A stretch of 35,406 nucleotides of DNA, from positions 1 through 35,406 of IMG/VR virus record IMGVR_UViG_3300042485_003657; one strand, written 5' to 3'. The notes beneath the pieces are model-generated. The model was not told the origin of the DNA. It was given only the letters and a program-made list of their open reading frames with translations, and did no database searches. Of the stretch, positions 23,639-31,204 are shown piece by piece; positions within the stretch are counted from its first letter, which is position 1, and the number at the start of each line of letters is the position of its first letter. The position numbers and the translations under genes were made by a program. Source of the DNA: a virus.

Positions 23639-25228
23639 ATGTTAGTAACAGCGCCTGGCCAAACAGTAGAGATTCCATTTGTATATAGAGATGGATATGA
23701 CTATGTTGACCCAACTACAAATATAACTATCTTTTTAAAAAGAGGTTACAATAGCGCTGGTGCATCAATACTAGGGCCGTACACATACAACATTACACAA
23801 GCGTTAGCAGCTAGCCCAAACACAATTCAAACATATGAAAATGGAACTTATGTAGAAAGAAACTCTGAAGGTTCATATACGCTTTATATGAAAATTCCTT
23901 CAAACATTTTTGATGGAGAGTATACTGTTGCAATTAACGCAATGGCTGGCGGAGCACTCGATGCAAAAGAAATAGCCTTACAAACTAAGGGAACAATTGA
24001 TGTTTCTTTTGATGATTATTCATTAACGGAAAAAACAGTTGCGTTGAATAACAGATCAAAGTATAGAAAAATTGGCCAATTTGATACAAATAATATATTA
24101 CTAATAGGTCACACAGATGCGCTGGAACCATACGGAATACAAAAAGTAAGTTCAATTCAACAAGGTATAAATTTATTAAGAGCTGATTTTAATTCACCTC
24201 TACTTAGGGGAATGTTCGATGCGTATAGTTGTGGGGCAAGAGATATCTACATAATGTCTGCTGGATACATGAGTGAATATGTAGAAACCGTTTCAGAAAG
24301 AAACGCAGCAAGATTTAAAGATTCTGTTAATAATACTACTAGTTTCTATCAACTTTATTATAATAGACTTTCCGAGTGCTATAACATGTTAAGGGAATAT
24401 GATTTCTTTGACATTGTTGTTCCTCTAGAAACTTCGATAGTAGATACCGGAACTGTTAACTTTGTTAAACAACTTGCTACTTATTGCAATGCCGTACAAG
24501 CTAATAGCGGAGAAATAACAATAGGTATAATTGGTTCTAGAACAGATGGTATTAATGCTACCGACACAGCAAGTTTATTGGTAAAGAATTTTGAAATTGA
24601 ATCAACCGTTGATCTTAATGGGTACATCACCAAAGACACTGGCAAGCATGTTATTTTAGTTTATGGAGAAATGATTTTTAATCATAAACAAATTCAAAGA
24701 AGTTACGCAGCGTCAGCTGCTGCTGCAGTAGCTGGAATGATTAGTTCCACACAGGTAAATATTGGCTTAAGTAAAAAAAGAATACCTGCAGCTCTATCAA
24801 TATTTGGTGTTGATTTGTCTACTGATGAAGTTAAAAAACTTAATGCAAAAGGAATTAACGCTCTAACAAGAGGTGGAAGATCAAGAAAATTTGGTGGCCC
24901 ATACGATGTTTATCTAAGTAGCGACTATACACAGTCAATAAGTGAATCTTTCAAAGATGCTTCAAATGTTAGATTAGCAGCAATGGTTATTGGAGAAGTC
25001 CAATCACTAAGTAAAAATGCAATAGGAAAATTTGCTTACTCTAAATTAAGCGCAAAAGTTGAAGCACTTCTTTCTTTTTTGAAAACTAATGACATCATAA
25101 GAGACTATCAATTAGAGTCTTATGCAGATAAAACTGTCAAAGGCAAGTTATATTTTAATATAACACTAAAGTCATCTAGAACGCTAAGACAGATATCTTT
25201 TAACATAGCAACAGGCAAGGGTGTGTAA
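23639..25228 (+). CDS. Tail-sheath-like protein with N-terminal Ig-like domain
   Basis: 529 residues. Residues ~1-120 are an Ig-like domain (VEIPFVYRDGYDYVDPTTNITIFLKRG... GEYTVAINAMAGG). The rest looks like a contractile-tail sheath: FNSPLLRGMFDAYSCGARDIYIMSAGY, then FFDIVVPLETSIVDTG, and near the end a FLKTNDIIRDYQLESYADKTVKGKLYFNI strand typical of sheath C-termini. A second sheath gene lies at 26053 and is much shorter. This one may be a modified sheath, sheath cap or neck-proximal ring. The start has no clear ribosome site, so it is likely coupled to the gene before it. Confidence 0.75.
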   Translation: MLVTAPGQTVEIPFVYRDGYDYVDPTTNITIFLKRGYNSAGASILGPYTYNITQALAASPNTIQTYENGTYVERNSEGSYTLYMKIPSNIFDGEYTVAINAMAGGALDAKEIALQTKGTIDVSFDDYSLTEKTVALNNRSKYRKIGQFDTNNILLIGHTDALEPYGIQKVSSIQQGINLLRADFNSPLLRGMFDAYSCGARDIYIMSAGYMSEYVETVSERNAARFKDSVNNTTSFYQLYYNRLSECYNMLREYDFFDIVVPLETSIVDTGTVNFVKQLATYCNAVQANSGEITIGIIGSRTDGINATDTASLLVKNFEIESTVDLNGYITKDTGKHVILVYGEMIFNHKQIQRSYAASAAAAVAGMISSTQVNIGLSKKRIPAALSIFGVDLSTDEVKKLNAKGINALTRGGRSRKFGGPYDVYLSSDYTQSISESFKDASNVRLAAMVIGEVQSLSKNAIGKFAYSKLSAKVEALLSFLKTNDIIRDYQLESYADKTVKGKLYFNITLKSSRTLRQISFNIATGKGV

Positions 25229-25965
25229 TGGCACAAAATCAAATTAGATTCCCATCTTCAAACATTAACGAGATTGATTATAATAGAATGTTTGGGGCGC
25301 CTTTGCAGGCACAGGGTAACTTAACATATCTAGAATTTATAACAGCGGTTAAAGCGCTATGGGAAAACGCATACCCATCGATCAAAATAAAGCCAACACA
25401 ATCAGGCGACTACGCTGAATACCCAGTTATTGTTTATGGCTTAGAACTAAGAAGGACTCACTCTTCTGAGCCTAAGCCAAGAACAAGAATCAGCCCAAAC
25501 AATGATGTTGCTGTTTTTGGGCAAAGATTTCAAAATATAGTTACTTTTACTGTCATAACAGAGACTACCGAGGGAGCCCAATTAAAGGGCACAGTAGGTA
25601 GATCTTCTGGCCCAGAAGTAGCTGATCAAATAATAGAAGCCTTTGAAGACTTTATGCTGGAGTACACTCCAGTTTTTAAAAGACTAGGAGCTTCAGAGCT
25701 GGTTTACGCCAGAAGAATGTCAGACTCTGAAGAAAATAGAGGTTCCTCAGACACCAACAGAAGAACGGTTAGCTATATGTTAACCACAGAAAAGCTGTTT
25801 GCTATGGAGGTCCAGAAGATCGAAGAGATTTGCGTAGACGTTAGAAGATATATGGCCTACGAAAAAGAGCTGTGGGATGAGTATTATTATGGCTCTACCC
25901 CATCCTTTGAGGGCACCACCCTTAATATAATTGACTTAAATCAGGGCGCTACTCCAAATTCATAG
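25228..25965 (+). CDS. Tail terminator/completion protein candidate
   Basis: 245 residues. FITAVKALWENAYPSIKIKPTQSGDYAEYPVIVYGL and VTFTVITETTEGAQL... EVADQIIEAFEDFMLEY match the alpha/beta tail-terminator fold. That fold caps the sheath and tube and connects to the neck, and it usually lies beside the sheath gene as here. Its start overlaps the previous stop by one base (TAATG). The C-terminal ~50 residues are extra. Confidence 0.6.
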   Translation: MAQNQIRFPSSNINEIDYNRMFGAPLQAQGNLTYLEFITAVKALWENAYPSIKIKPTQSGDYAEYPVIVYGLELRRTHSSEPKPRTRISPNNDVAVFGQRFQNIVTFTVITETTEGAQLKGTVGRSSGPEVADQIIEAFEDFMLEYTPVFKRLGASELVYARRMSDSEENRGSSDTNRRTVSYMLTTEKLFAMEVQKIEEICVDVRRYMAYEKELWDEYYYGSTPSFEGTTLNIIDLNQGATPNS

Positions 25966-25995
25966 TATTTATGTAGTTTGTTTTCAATGACGCAC

Positions 25996-26006
25996 CATTA
26001 CTATAT
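25996..26006 (+). promoter_or_regulatory. CATTACTATAT promoter-like motif before the tail sheath
   Basis: CATTACTATATCC is identical to 9001-9013. It ends 47 bases before ATG 26053, in an 87-base gap, and would give strong separate expression of the sheath. Confidence 0.55.
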
Positions 26007-26052
26007 CCATGAAGTAAAAATATAAAATGCTGCAAGCGGAGGTCTAAGGACA

Positions 26053-27336
26053 ATGGCTCTACCAGGTGTAAAAACAATAATCAAAGATAGATTTTATAGC
26101 ATTTCTCGCCAGGATATTCCTGTTGGTCCGAGAGTTGTTCTAATTGCTAAAAGAGGAACAACCAGTGGAACTGGCAATGTTCAAGATCTCGACGTAGTAC
26201 AAGCTACTGGAGAACAGGATGTCATCACTGCATTTGGTGAAGATTCACAAATCCACAGAGGATATTTTGAACTTGTAGCAGGCGGAGCCGAAAGAGTATA
26301 CATCGTTCCACTTCCAGCAGACTCAGTATTCAATCATACAACTGGTGTAATCACCAGCTCAACGTATGCAGCAGCAGGCGGCGGTAACGTATTTGACGCA
26401 GCATTTGAATCAGCAGAAGCTGCACAGCCAGATATCATTGTCCCTTGGGGCCGTGGAACTCACTCAAGCGAGTGGCAAGATCCTGCAACTCCAGGTGATG
26501 ACGAAGAGTATGGCTTTTATGCAAATAACGCAGCATCGACAAGCAGCTGGGCAGGAAAAATAGCTTACAAGGTAAAGCAAATTTCCGAAAACTCACACGC
26601 ATGTTTTGCAATCATGGGCATTAAGGCATATGTTGGAACTTCACAATTCATGACTCCAGCACAGGTTTCTTCGCACATTTACAACGCAGGTGCAGGTCCT
26701 GCAAACTTAATCAGCAGAAATTCAACTGTAGATTTTGGAACAAACGGAGATGGTTTGTTTAAAGAGATCGGAAGACATATCGTAGTTATTGCTTCAGAAC
26801 TGAAGCCAGTTAACTATCCAGCTGATTGGGGTTTTGCTAATGGTGCAACTACGTTTGCGTCAGCAATTAGCAGAATGTCTTCATTCACTTCACCAGTCAA
26901 TAAGACTGCTTACAACGTTGCTGCGCTAAGATATAACCCAACAAGAACACACCAGAACGGTCTTTCTGATCTCGGTGTAAACTTTATTGCATTGAACTTC
27001 AATAAGGTTCCTACTTTCGTAGAGGGTTTGACAATGGCAGCAGGAACTTCGGACTACACAAGAATCTCAACAATGAGAATTGTTACCGAAGCAGCTCTTT
27101 TGGTAAGACAAGTTTGCACGAAGTTTGTTGGCGAGGCATCCACGTTGCAGACACGCAACTCAATGGAAACAGCCATTACTTCGGCATTAAAGGGGATGCA
27201 ACAAGTAGGAGCCTTGCTAGACAGTGACTTTACAGTAAGTTACTGGCCAGCAGAAAACAAGGCGTTTGTTGACCTCGTAATCACGCCAGCATTTGAACTC
27301 AAGAACATTGAAGTTCAAGTAGCTGTCACAATATAA
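26053..27336 (+). CDS. Tail sheath protein
   Basis: 427 residues, with a strong CGGAGGTCTAAGG ribosome region. The N-terminus MALPGVKTIIKDRFYSISRQ and the GGAERVYIVPL strand are typical sheath features. The C-terminus is diagnostic: NSMETAITSALKGMQQVGALLDSDF, then NKAFVDLVITPAFELKNIEVQVAV. The sheath contracts to push the tube through the host envelope. Next in order is the tail tube, as in most myoviruses. The absence of an extra N-terminal domain suggests this is the main sheath subunit. Confidence 0.88.
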   Translation: MALPGVKTIIKDRFYSISRQDIPVGPRVVLIAKRGTTSGTGNVQDLDVVQATGEQDVITAFGEDSQIHRGYFELVAGGAERVYIVPLPADSVFNHTTGVITSSTYAAAGGGNVFDAAFESAEAAQPDIIVPWGRGTHSSEWQDPATPGDDEEYGFYANNAASTSSWAGKIAYKVKQISENSHACFAIMGIKAYVGTSQFMTPAQVSSHIYNAGAGPANLISRNSTVDFGTNGDGLFKEIGRHIVVIASELKPVNYPADWGFANGATTFASAISRMSSFTSPVNKTAYNVAALRYNPTRTHQNGLSDLGVNFIALNFNKVPTFVEGLTMAAGTSDYTRISTMRIVTEAALLVRQVCTKFVGEASTLQTRNSMETAITSALKGMQQVGALLDSDFTVSYWPAENKAFVDLVITPAFELKNIEVQVAVTI

Positions 27337-27342
27337 TAATCA

Positions 27343-27348
27343 TATAAT
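27343..27348 (+). promoter_or_regulatory. Possible TATAAT promoter before the tail tube
   Basis: Two TATAAT boxes (27332-27337, overlapping the sheath stop, and 27343-27348) lie 27-43 bases before ATG 27375, which has GGAGGG. Neither has an upstream TG. High tube expression would make a dedicated promoter sensible. Confidence 0.35.
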
Positions 27349-27374
27349 TAATATACCGAATTGGAGGGTATAAT

Positions 27375-28073
27375 ATGGCTGGTTCAGACTATTACGACAG
27401 CGCGGTCAATAAGTATCTCAATACTTACACCACGTTCTCAGGAGCAGATATCGTAGCTACTTTTGGTGGCATCGAAATTGGAGCTCTTTCAGGAATCACT
27501 TTCTCTGTAACCAGAGAGAAAGCTCCTATTTACACAATGGGTTCACCAAACCCAAGATCGTTCTCAAGAGGCAAGCGTGGAATCGCAGGCTCATTGATCT
27601 TCACAGTGTTTGACCGTCCAGCTCTTTACCAGATGCTTGATGCCAACCACCAGAAGGACAATCCACAAATGTTCTACACCAGAAGACATAACACTCTTCC
27701 AGGTGATGTTGGACACAAGCGCGGAATTGCAGAATTCTCAGCTCAAGATTCTGACATAGTATCACAGGTTCCATTCTATGCTGACCAAATTCCTCCGTTC
27801 GACATAACGATCACTTTTGCCAACGAATATGGCCAAGGTGCAGTTCGCTCGATCTATGGCGTTGAACTTCTCAATGAGGGTTCTGGCGCTTCGATGGACG
27901 ACATTGTTATCGAAGAAACGATGACTTATGTTGCCAGAGAAATTGGACCAATGTACAGAATAACCACTGATCAGTTGTCCAATGGCAAGTTTAATACGGG
28001 TGATCTGAAAGACATTATCAACAAGGACACGGTAGCAGACGCAGGTCTCAATCCTAAGATAATTAGACCATAA
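27375..28073 (+). CDS. Tail tube protein, main copy
   Basis: 232 residues. FSGADIVATFGGIEIGALSGITFSVTREKAPIYTMGSPNPRSFSRGKRGIAGSLIF is a tube-family signature, followed by PPFDITITFANEYGQGAVRSIYGVELLNEGSG and TYVAREIGP. It follows the sheath, in the normal order. A strong terminator at 28099 separates it from its two paralogues, so this copy can be made in larger amount than the others. Its third-base GC looks higher than in neighbouring genes, in line with high expression. Confidence 0.87.
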   Translation: MAGSDYYDSAVNKYLNTYTTFSGADIVATFGGIEIGALSGITFSVTREKAPIYTMGSPNPRSFSRGKRGIAGSLIFTVFDRPALYQMLDANHQKDNPQMFYTRRHNTLPGDVGHKRGIAEFSAQDSDIVSQVPFYADQIPPFDITITFANEYGQGAVRSIYGVELLNEGSGASMDDIVIEETMTYVAREIGPMYRITTDQLSNGKFNTGDLKDIINKDTVADAGLNPKIIRP

Positions 28074-28098
28074 GTTATTAAATAATTAAAAGTAAGTT

Positions 28099-28142
28099 GA
28101 TATGGAGGACGGGGGAAACTCTGGTCCTCCATATCTGTTTTT
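28099..28142 (+). terminator. Rho-independent terminator after the main tail tube
   Basis: GATATGGAGGAC (28099-28110) pairs perfectly with GTCCTCCATATC (28124-28135), with a 13-base loop, followed by TGTTTTT. It is a 12-pair stem in an 89-base gap. Partial read-through would set the ratio of main tube to the later tail genes. Confidence 0.87.
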
Positions 28143-28162
28143 AAGCGCAAAGATAGGACAAC

Positions 28163-28903
28163 ATGGACATAATTGATCCCCTACCAATCAAACGTGATTT
28201 TAGATCAGCAAGTAATAAAAATCTTTACGACACAACCGCTATAAGTAAGATAAGAGCTGAAAAAGGATTACCAGATCCGTTTTCCAATATGTCATTTGCT
28301 GGTACGGATATCACAGCCACAATGGTTATCCCTGCCATAGATAGAGTTGGCGGCACAGTAAGCTCTATGGACGTTCTAGAGCTCGCAGAAATACAAACCA
28401 TCTCTTATTCTATACACAGAGAAAATGCTCCTGTTAGAACCTTAGGACACGTAAACCCAAGAGGTTTTGTTAAAGGGGCAAGAACAATTGGTGGATCATT
28501 AATCTTTACAGTCTTCAATGAATACGCTTTTTATAGAATAAAAGAATATAGACAGATAATGGCTGAAACAGGTTTGTTTTTTGCCCCACTAGCAGACATG
28601 CTCCCACCATTTGATATTGTTTTAACATTCTTTAATGAGTACGGTCTCGGCGCTAAAATGAAAATATACGGTGTTACTATAATAGACGAAGGCCAGACCA
28701 TGTCTGTTGACGACCTAATAACAGAACAAACTTATATGTTTATGGCAAGAGGAATACAGCCAATGATTTCGATGGACTATGACCCAATGTTGCTTGGACC
28801 AGATGAAAGTGCAGTCTACAAAGATAGACAAAACAATTATTATGGTGAAGATAAGATGGTAGAATATACTACATTCATTGACAGAATAAGAAAGCCAGAG
28901 TAA
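28163..28903 (+). CDS. Tail tube paralogue, second copy
   Basis: 246 residues. It shares with the main tube ISYSIHRENAPVRTLGHVNPRGFVKGARTIGGSLIFTVF, PPFDIVLTFFNEYGLGAKMKIYGVTIIDEGQ and YMFMARGIQPM. It has an N-terminal extension of about 50 residues. Such tube-like proteins in myoviruses often form the tube-baseplate junction or initiator ring, which would fit lower expression behind the terminator. It lies 3 bases before the third copy. Confidence 0.78.
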   Translation: MDIIDPLPIKRDFRSASNKNLYDTTAISKIRAEKGLPDPFSNMSFAGTDITATMVIPAIDRVGGTVSSMDVLELAEIQTISYSIHRENAPVRTLGHVNPRGFVKGARTIGGSLIFTVFNEYAFYRIKEYRQIMAETGLFFAPLADMLPPFDIVLTFFNEYGLGAKMKIYGVTIIDEGQTMSVDDLITEQTYMFMARGIQPMISMDYDPMLLGPDESAVYKDRQNNYYGEDKMVEYTTFIDRIRKPE

Positions 28904-28906
28904 TTT

Positions 28907-29968
28907 ATGGCAGGACCAATTGATTACGGCAGGATAATAGGCAGGAAACCATTCAGGCCATTTAGCGCTTATCTTCCACCAGAGATTAAGATATCAAAAG
29001 AAAACAATGACTTTTCTTTAATTAGTCCACAATCCTTTGATCCGCTAAATGAAAACATAGATTTACAATGGGCAGGAAAAGTAGACGACACAAATAAATT
29101 TAATAATTATTATGATTATTACTTTAGTGGTGAAGACATCAAAGTATACATTGATGGACTTTTTGATGCCGGAGATGAGTTAGACATGGCAGGTTTTGCA
29201 TTTACAATTAGCCAGCAAAAAGCTCCACTGTTTGGATTTTGGTCTTATAACTATGATGTTATGATGACCGGAACAAGAATTGTAAATGGACAAATGACCA
29301 TACATAGCAGATATCCAGGAAGAATGAAAGACCTTTTATCCAAAGCTGCTAAAGTAAGAACTGATTTTTATTCTGATAAACCAAGTTCTCAAATTCAATC
29401 ATACTTAAGAAGCGACTCAGAAGATATTGAAGATGAAAAAAACGTACAAAAATGGTGGGCCAATAGTCAGTTAGATAGACTTGGATCAGACGGCAGAGGT
29501 TCTGATAATAGAAACATTTTTAGTGCTCACCCACCTTTTAACTTTGTTATCAAATATGGAACTCAAGAAGGTTCAATGACCACACTGGCCAGAAATGAGG
29601 GGACTCAAAGTGATTCAAATTATGACACCCTCGACAGGTTAATGTCACTTGATGTTAACGATAGATTAGTGCAAAGAAACCCATCTGGTCCATTTCAAAT
29701 GGATATTGTTTTGCAAAGCGTACACTTGAACTCAATGAGCACGAGCTATGCCGCAGGAGGCATGCTAGTTATTGAATCTTACGATTTTACTGCCAGAGAT
29801 ATGTACATATCAGATGGAAAACTAAAGGAACCAGAAAACGGTACAATAACAGTCAATGAGCAAAAGGGTTCTCTAGGAACTGATCCAAACAAGGTGCAAG
29901 CACCTCCTACCCAAGAGCAGCTTCTGACCATAAAAGATAGGGCAGTTCTTTTTGAAAGACCAATGTAA
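28907..29968 (+). CDS. Tail tube paralogue, third and longest copy
   Basis: 353 residues. FSGEDIKVYIDGLFDAGDELDMAGFAFTISQQKAPLFGFWSY, PPFNFVIKYG and YAAGGMLVIESYDFTARDM follow the same order as in the other two tube proteins, but with large insertions (about 165-200 and 225-270) and a long C-terminal tail. It is probably a baseplate-proximal or tape-measure-hub version of the tube fold. The inner face or N-terminal additions are not clear from sequence. Confidence 0.65.
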   Translation: MAGPIDYGRIIGRKPFRPFSAYLPPEIKISKENNDFSLISPQSFDPLNENIDLQWAGKVDDTNKFNNYYDYYFSGEDIKVYIDGLFDAGDELDMAGFAFTISQQKAPLFGFWSYNYDVMMTGTRIVNGQMTIHSRYPGRMKDLLSKAAKVRTDFYSDKPSSQIQSYLRSDSEDIEDEKNVQKWWANSQLDRLGSDGRGSDNRNIFSAHPPFNFVIKYGTQEGSMTTLARNEGTQSDSNYDTLDRLMSLDVNDRLVQRNPSGPFQMDIVLQSVHLNSMSTSYAAGGMLVIESYDFTARDMYISDGKLKEPENGTITVNEQKGSLGTDPNKVQAPPTQEQLLTIKDRAVLFERPM

Positions 29969-29992
29969 TATAAAAATACAATAGAAAATATG

Positions 29993-30001
29993 TGATATAA
30001 T
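29993..30001 (+). promoter_or_regulatory. Extended -10 promoter (TGA TATAAT)
   Basis: TGTGATATAAT (29991-30001) matches 6487-6497 exactly. It lies 34 bases before ATG 30035, which has ATAGGAG. It is likely the promoter for the chaperone and tape-measure genes. Confidence 0.65.
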
Positions 30002-30034
30002 TTTTAATGTGACTATAGTTAATAGGAGAAAAAA

Positions 30035-30556
30035 ATGAACGAAGCTAGAAAAGTTGTAGTTAAAGATTCGCCAGAAATTGCAGAAGAAGTAGGCGCTGAC
30101 TCAGTACTCATTCTGTCAGAAGAAGTTGACACGCAGGAAACTATGCAAGAAGTTGAAGCCGATGAAGAGATTGCATTAGGAGTAGAAGACTTGCCAGATG
30201 ACGAATTGATTTGGCCTGGTGGTCCAACCGCAGGACAGATTAAATTATGGAAGCAAGAATATGGTGATGTTTACGTAACCTCAATCACCTATGACAAGCA
30301 CATTGCTTGGAGAACTTTGAATAGACTTGAGTATAAAAACCTTGTTAAGAAGATGGAACAACTCGTCCAAGCAGGCCAGTTAACTCAAAGCGAAGCAAAT
30401 CTTTGGAACGAAGAAGCAATTACTGAAATATGCATTCTTTACCCAGCTTATGATAAGCAGTCTTTGGTTTCAGAAATGGCTGGACTTCCTTCTTTGATTT
30501 CACAAGAAGTTCTTGAAGCATCTGGATTCTTAGCCCTTGAGGTAAGACAGCTCTAA
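30035..30556 (+). CDS. Tail assembly chaperone candidate
   Basis: 173 residues. The first ~60 are acidic and probably disordered. Then QIKLWKQEYGDVYVTSITYDKHIAWRTLNRLEYKNLVKKMEQL and AITEICILYPAYDKQSL match the pattern of phage tail-assembly chaperones, which bind the tape measure. It lies just before a second similar gene and the tape-measure-position gene, the standard place. Many phages make the second product by a frameshift near the end of the first; here the two genes are separate, with 4 bases between them. Confidence 0.65.
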   Translation: MNEARKVVVKDSPEIAEEVGADSVLILSEEVDTQETMQEVEADEEIALGVEDLPDDELIWPGGPTAGQIKLWKQEYGDVYVTSITYDKHIAWRTLNRLEYKNLVKKMEQLVQAGQLTQSEANLWNEEAITEICILYPAYDKQSLVSEMAGLPSLISQEVLEASGFLALEVRQL

Positions 30557-30560
30557 TAAT

Positions 30561-31187
30561 ATGATTAACCCAGAGTTTTTGTATGAATTAAAATCCTTAT
30601 ACGGCTCTGTATTTGAAACATATTTAAAAAAAGACTTAGTATTATTCCGCGAACTAACCTTTGCTGAGTTTGATCAAATAACAGAGCATCAAAATTCTGG
30701 AGAATCTTCTGCTGAAATAGAAGAACTAATTATAAAACTTGGTGTTATTTATCCAGAAAATATTAATGTAGATAGCTATCCTGCAGGAATAGTCTCAGCT
30801 CTAGCTGAGGAAATACTAGAAGAATCTGGCTTTGCATCGCCCAAAAAAGCTAAAAGAATACTAGACGAAAAAAGAATAGAAGCTTCTGAGGTAAGAAGCT
30901 TAATGAAAGCTTTTGTTTTGGCTACTATAACATCGTATACTCCAGAAGATCTAGACAATCTTACCTATACCAAACTGGCGCAAAAAGTAGCTTTATCAGA
31001 AAAGATAATGGAAATCAAACAAGCTATTTTAGGTATGGAATCAACAAACGTAACGCTCCAATTGGTGGATCCAGAAGAAATAATGGAACAGCAAGAAGAT
31101 ATGGCTAAGCGATACAACCAGTCTAGAAAAGAAGGCGAAGCAAAATACAATGACCCTGTTGCACAAAAGCTTTGGGGCGCAAGATAG
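30561..31187 (+). CDS. Second tail assembly chaperone candidate
   Basis: 208 residues. LKSLYGSVFETYLKKDLVLFRELTFAEFDQITEHQ resembles VYVTSITYDKHIAWRTLNRLEYKNLV in the gene before, and LGVIYPENINVDSYPAGIVSALAEEILEESGF parallels its CILYPAYDKQSLVSEMAGLP and EASGF parts. It has a long helical C-terminus with a charged end. The pair therefore looks like a duplication that replaces the usual frameshift product. No in-frame CGG is present, so the CGGA mechanism is not used here. Confidence 0.65.
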   Translation: MINPEFLYELKSLYGSVFETYLKKDLVLFRELTFAEFDQITEHQNSGESSAEIEELIIKLGVIYPENINVDSYPAGIVSALAEEILEESGFASPKKAKRILDEKRIEASEVRSLMKAFVLATITSYTPEDLDNLTYTKLAQKVALSEKIMEIKQAILGMESTNVTLQLVDPEEIMEQQEDMAKRYNQSRKEGEAKYNDPVAQKLWGAR

Positions 31188-31204
31188 TAGAAGGGTAGTT
31201 TGTC

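Noticed and set aside
30035-31187. Classical programmed frameshift between tail chaperone genes
   Set aside because: Both genes have their own start and stop with 4 bases between, and no slippery heptamer or CGG is seen at the junction.
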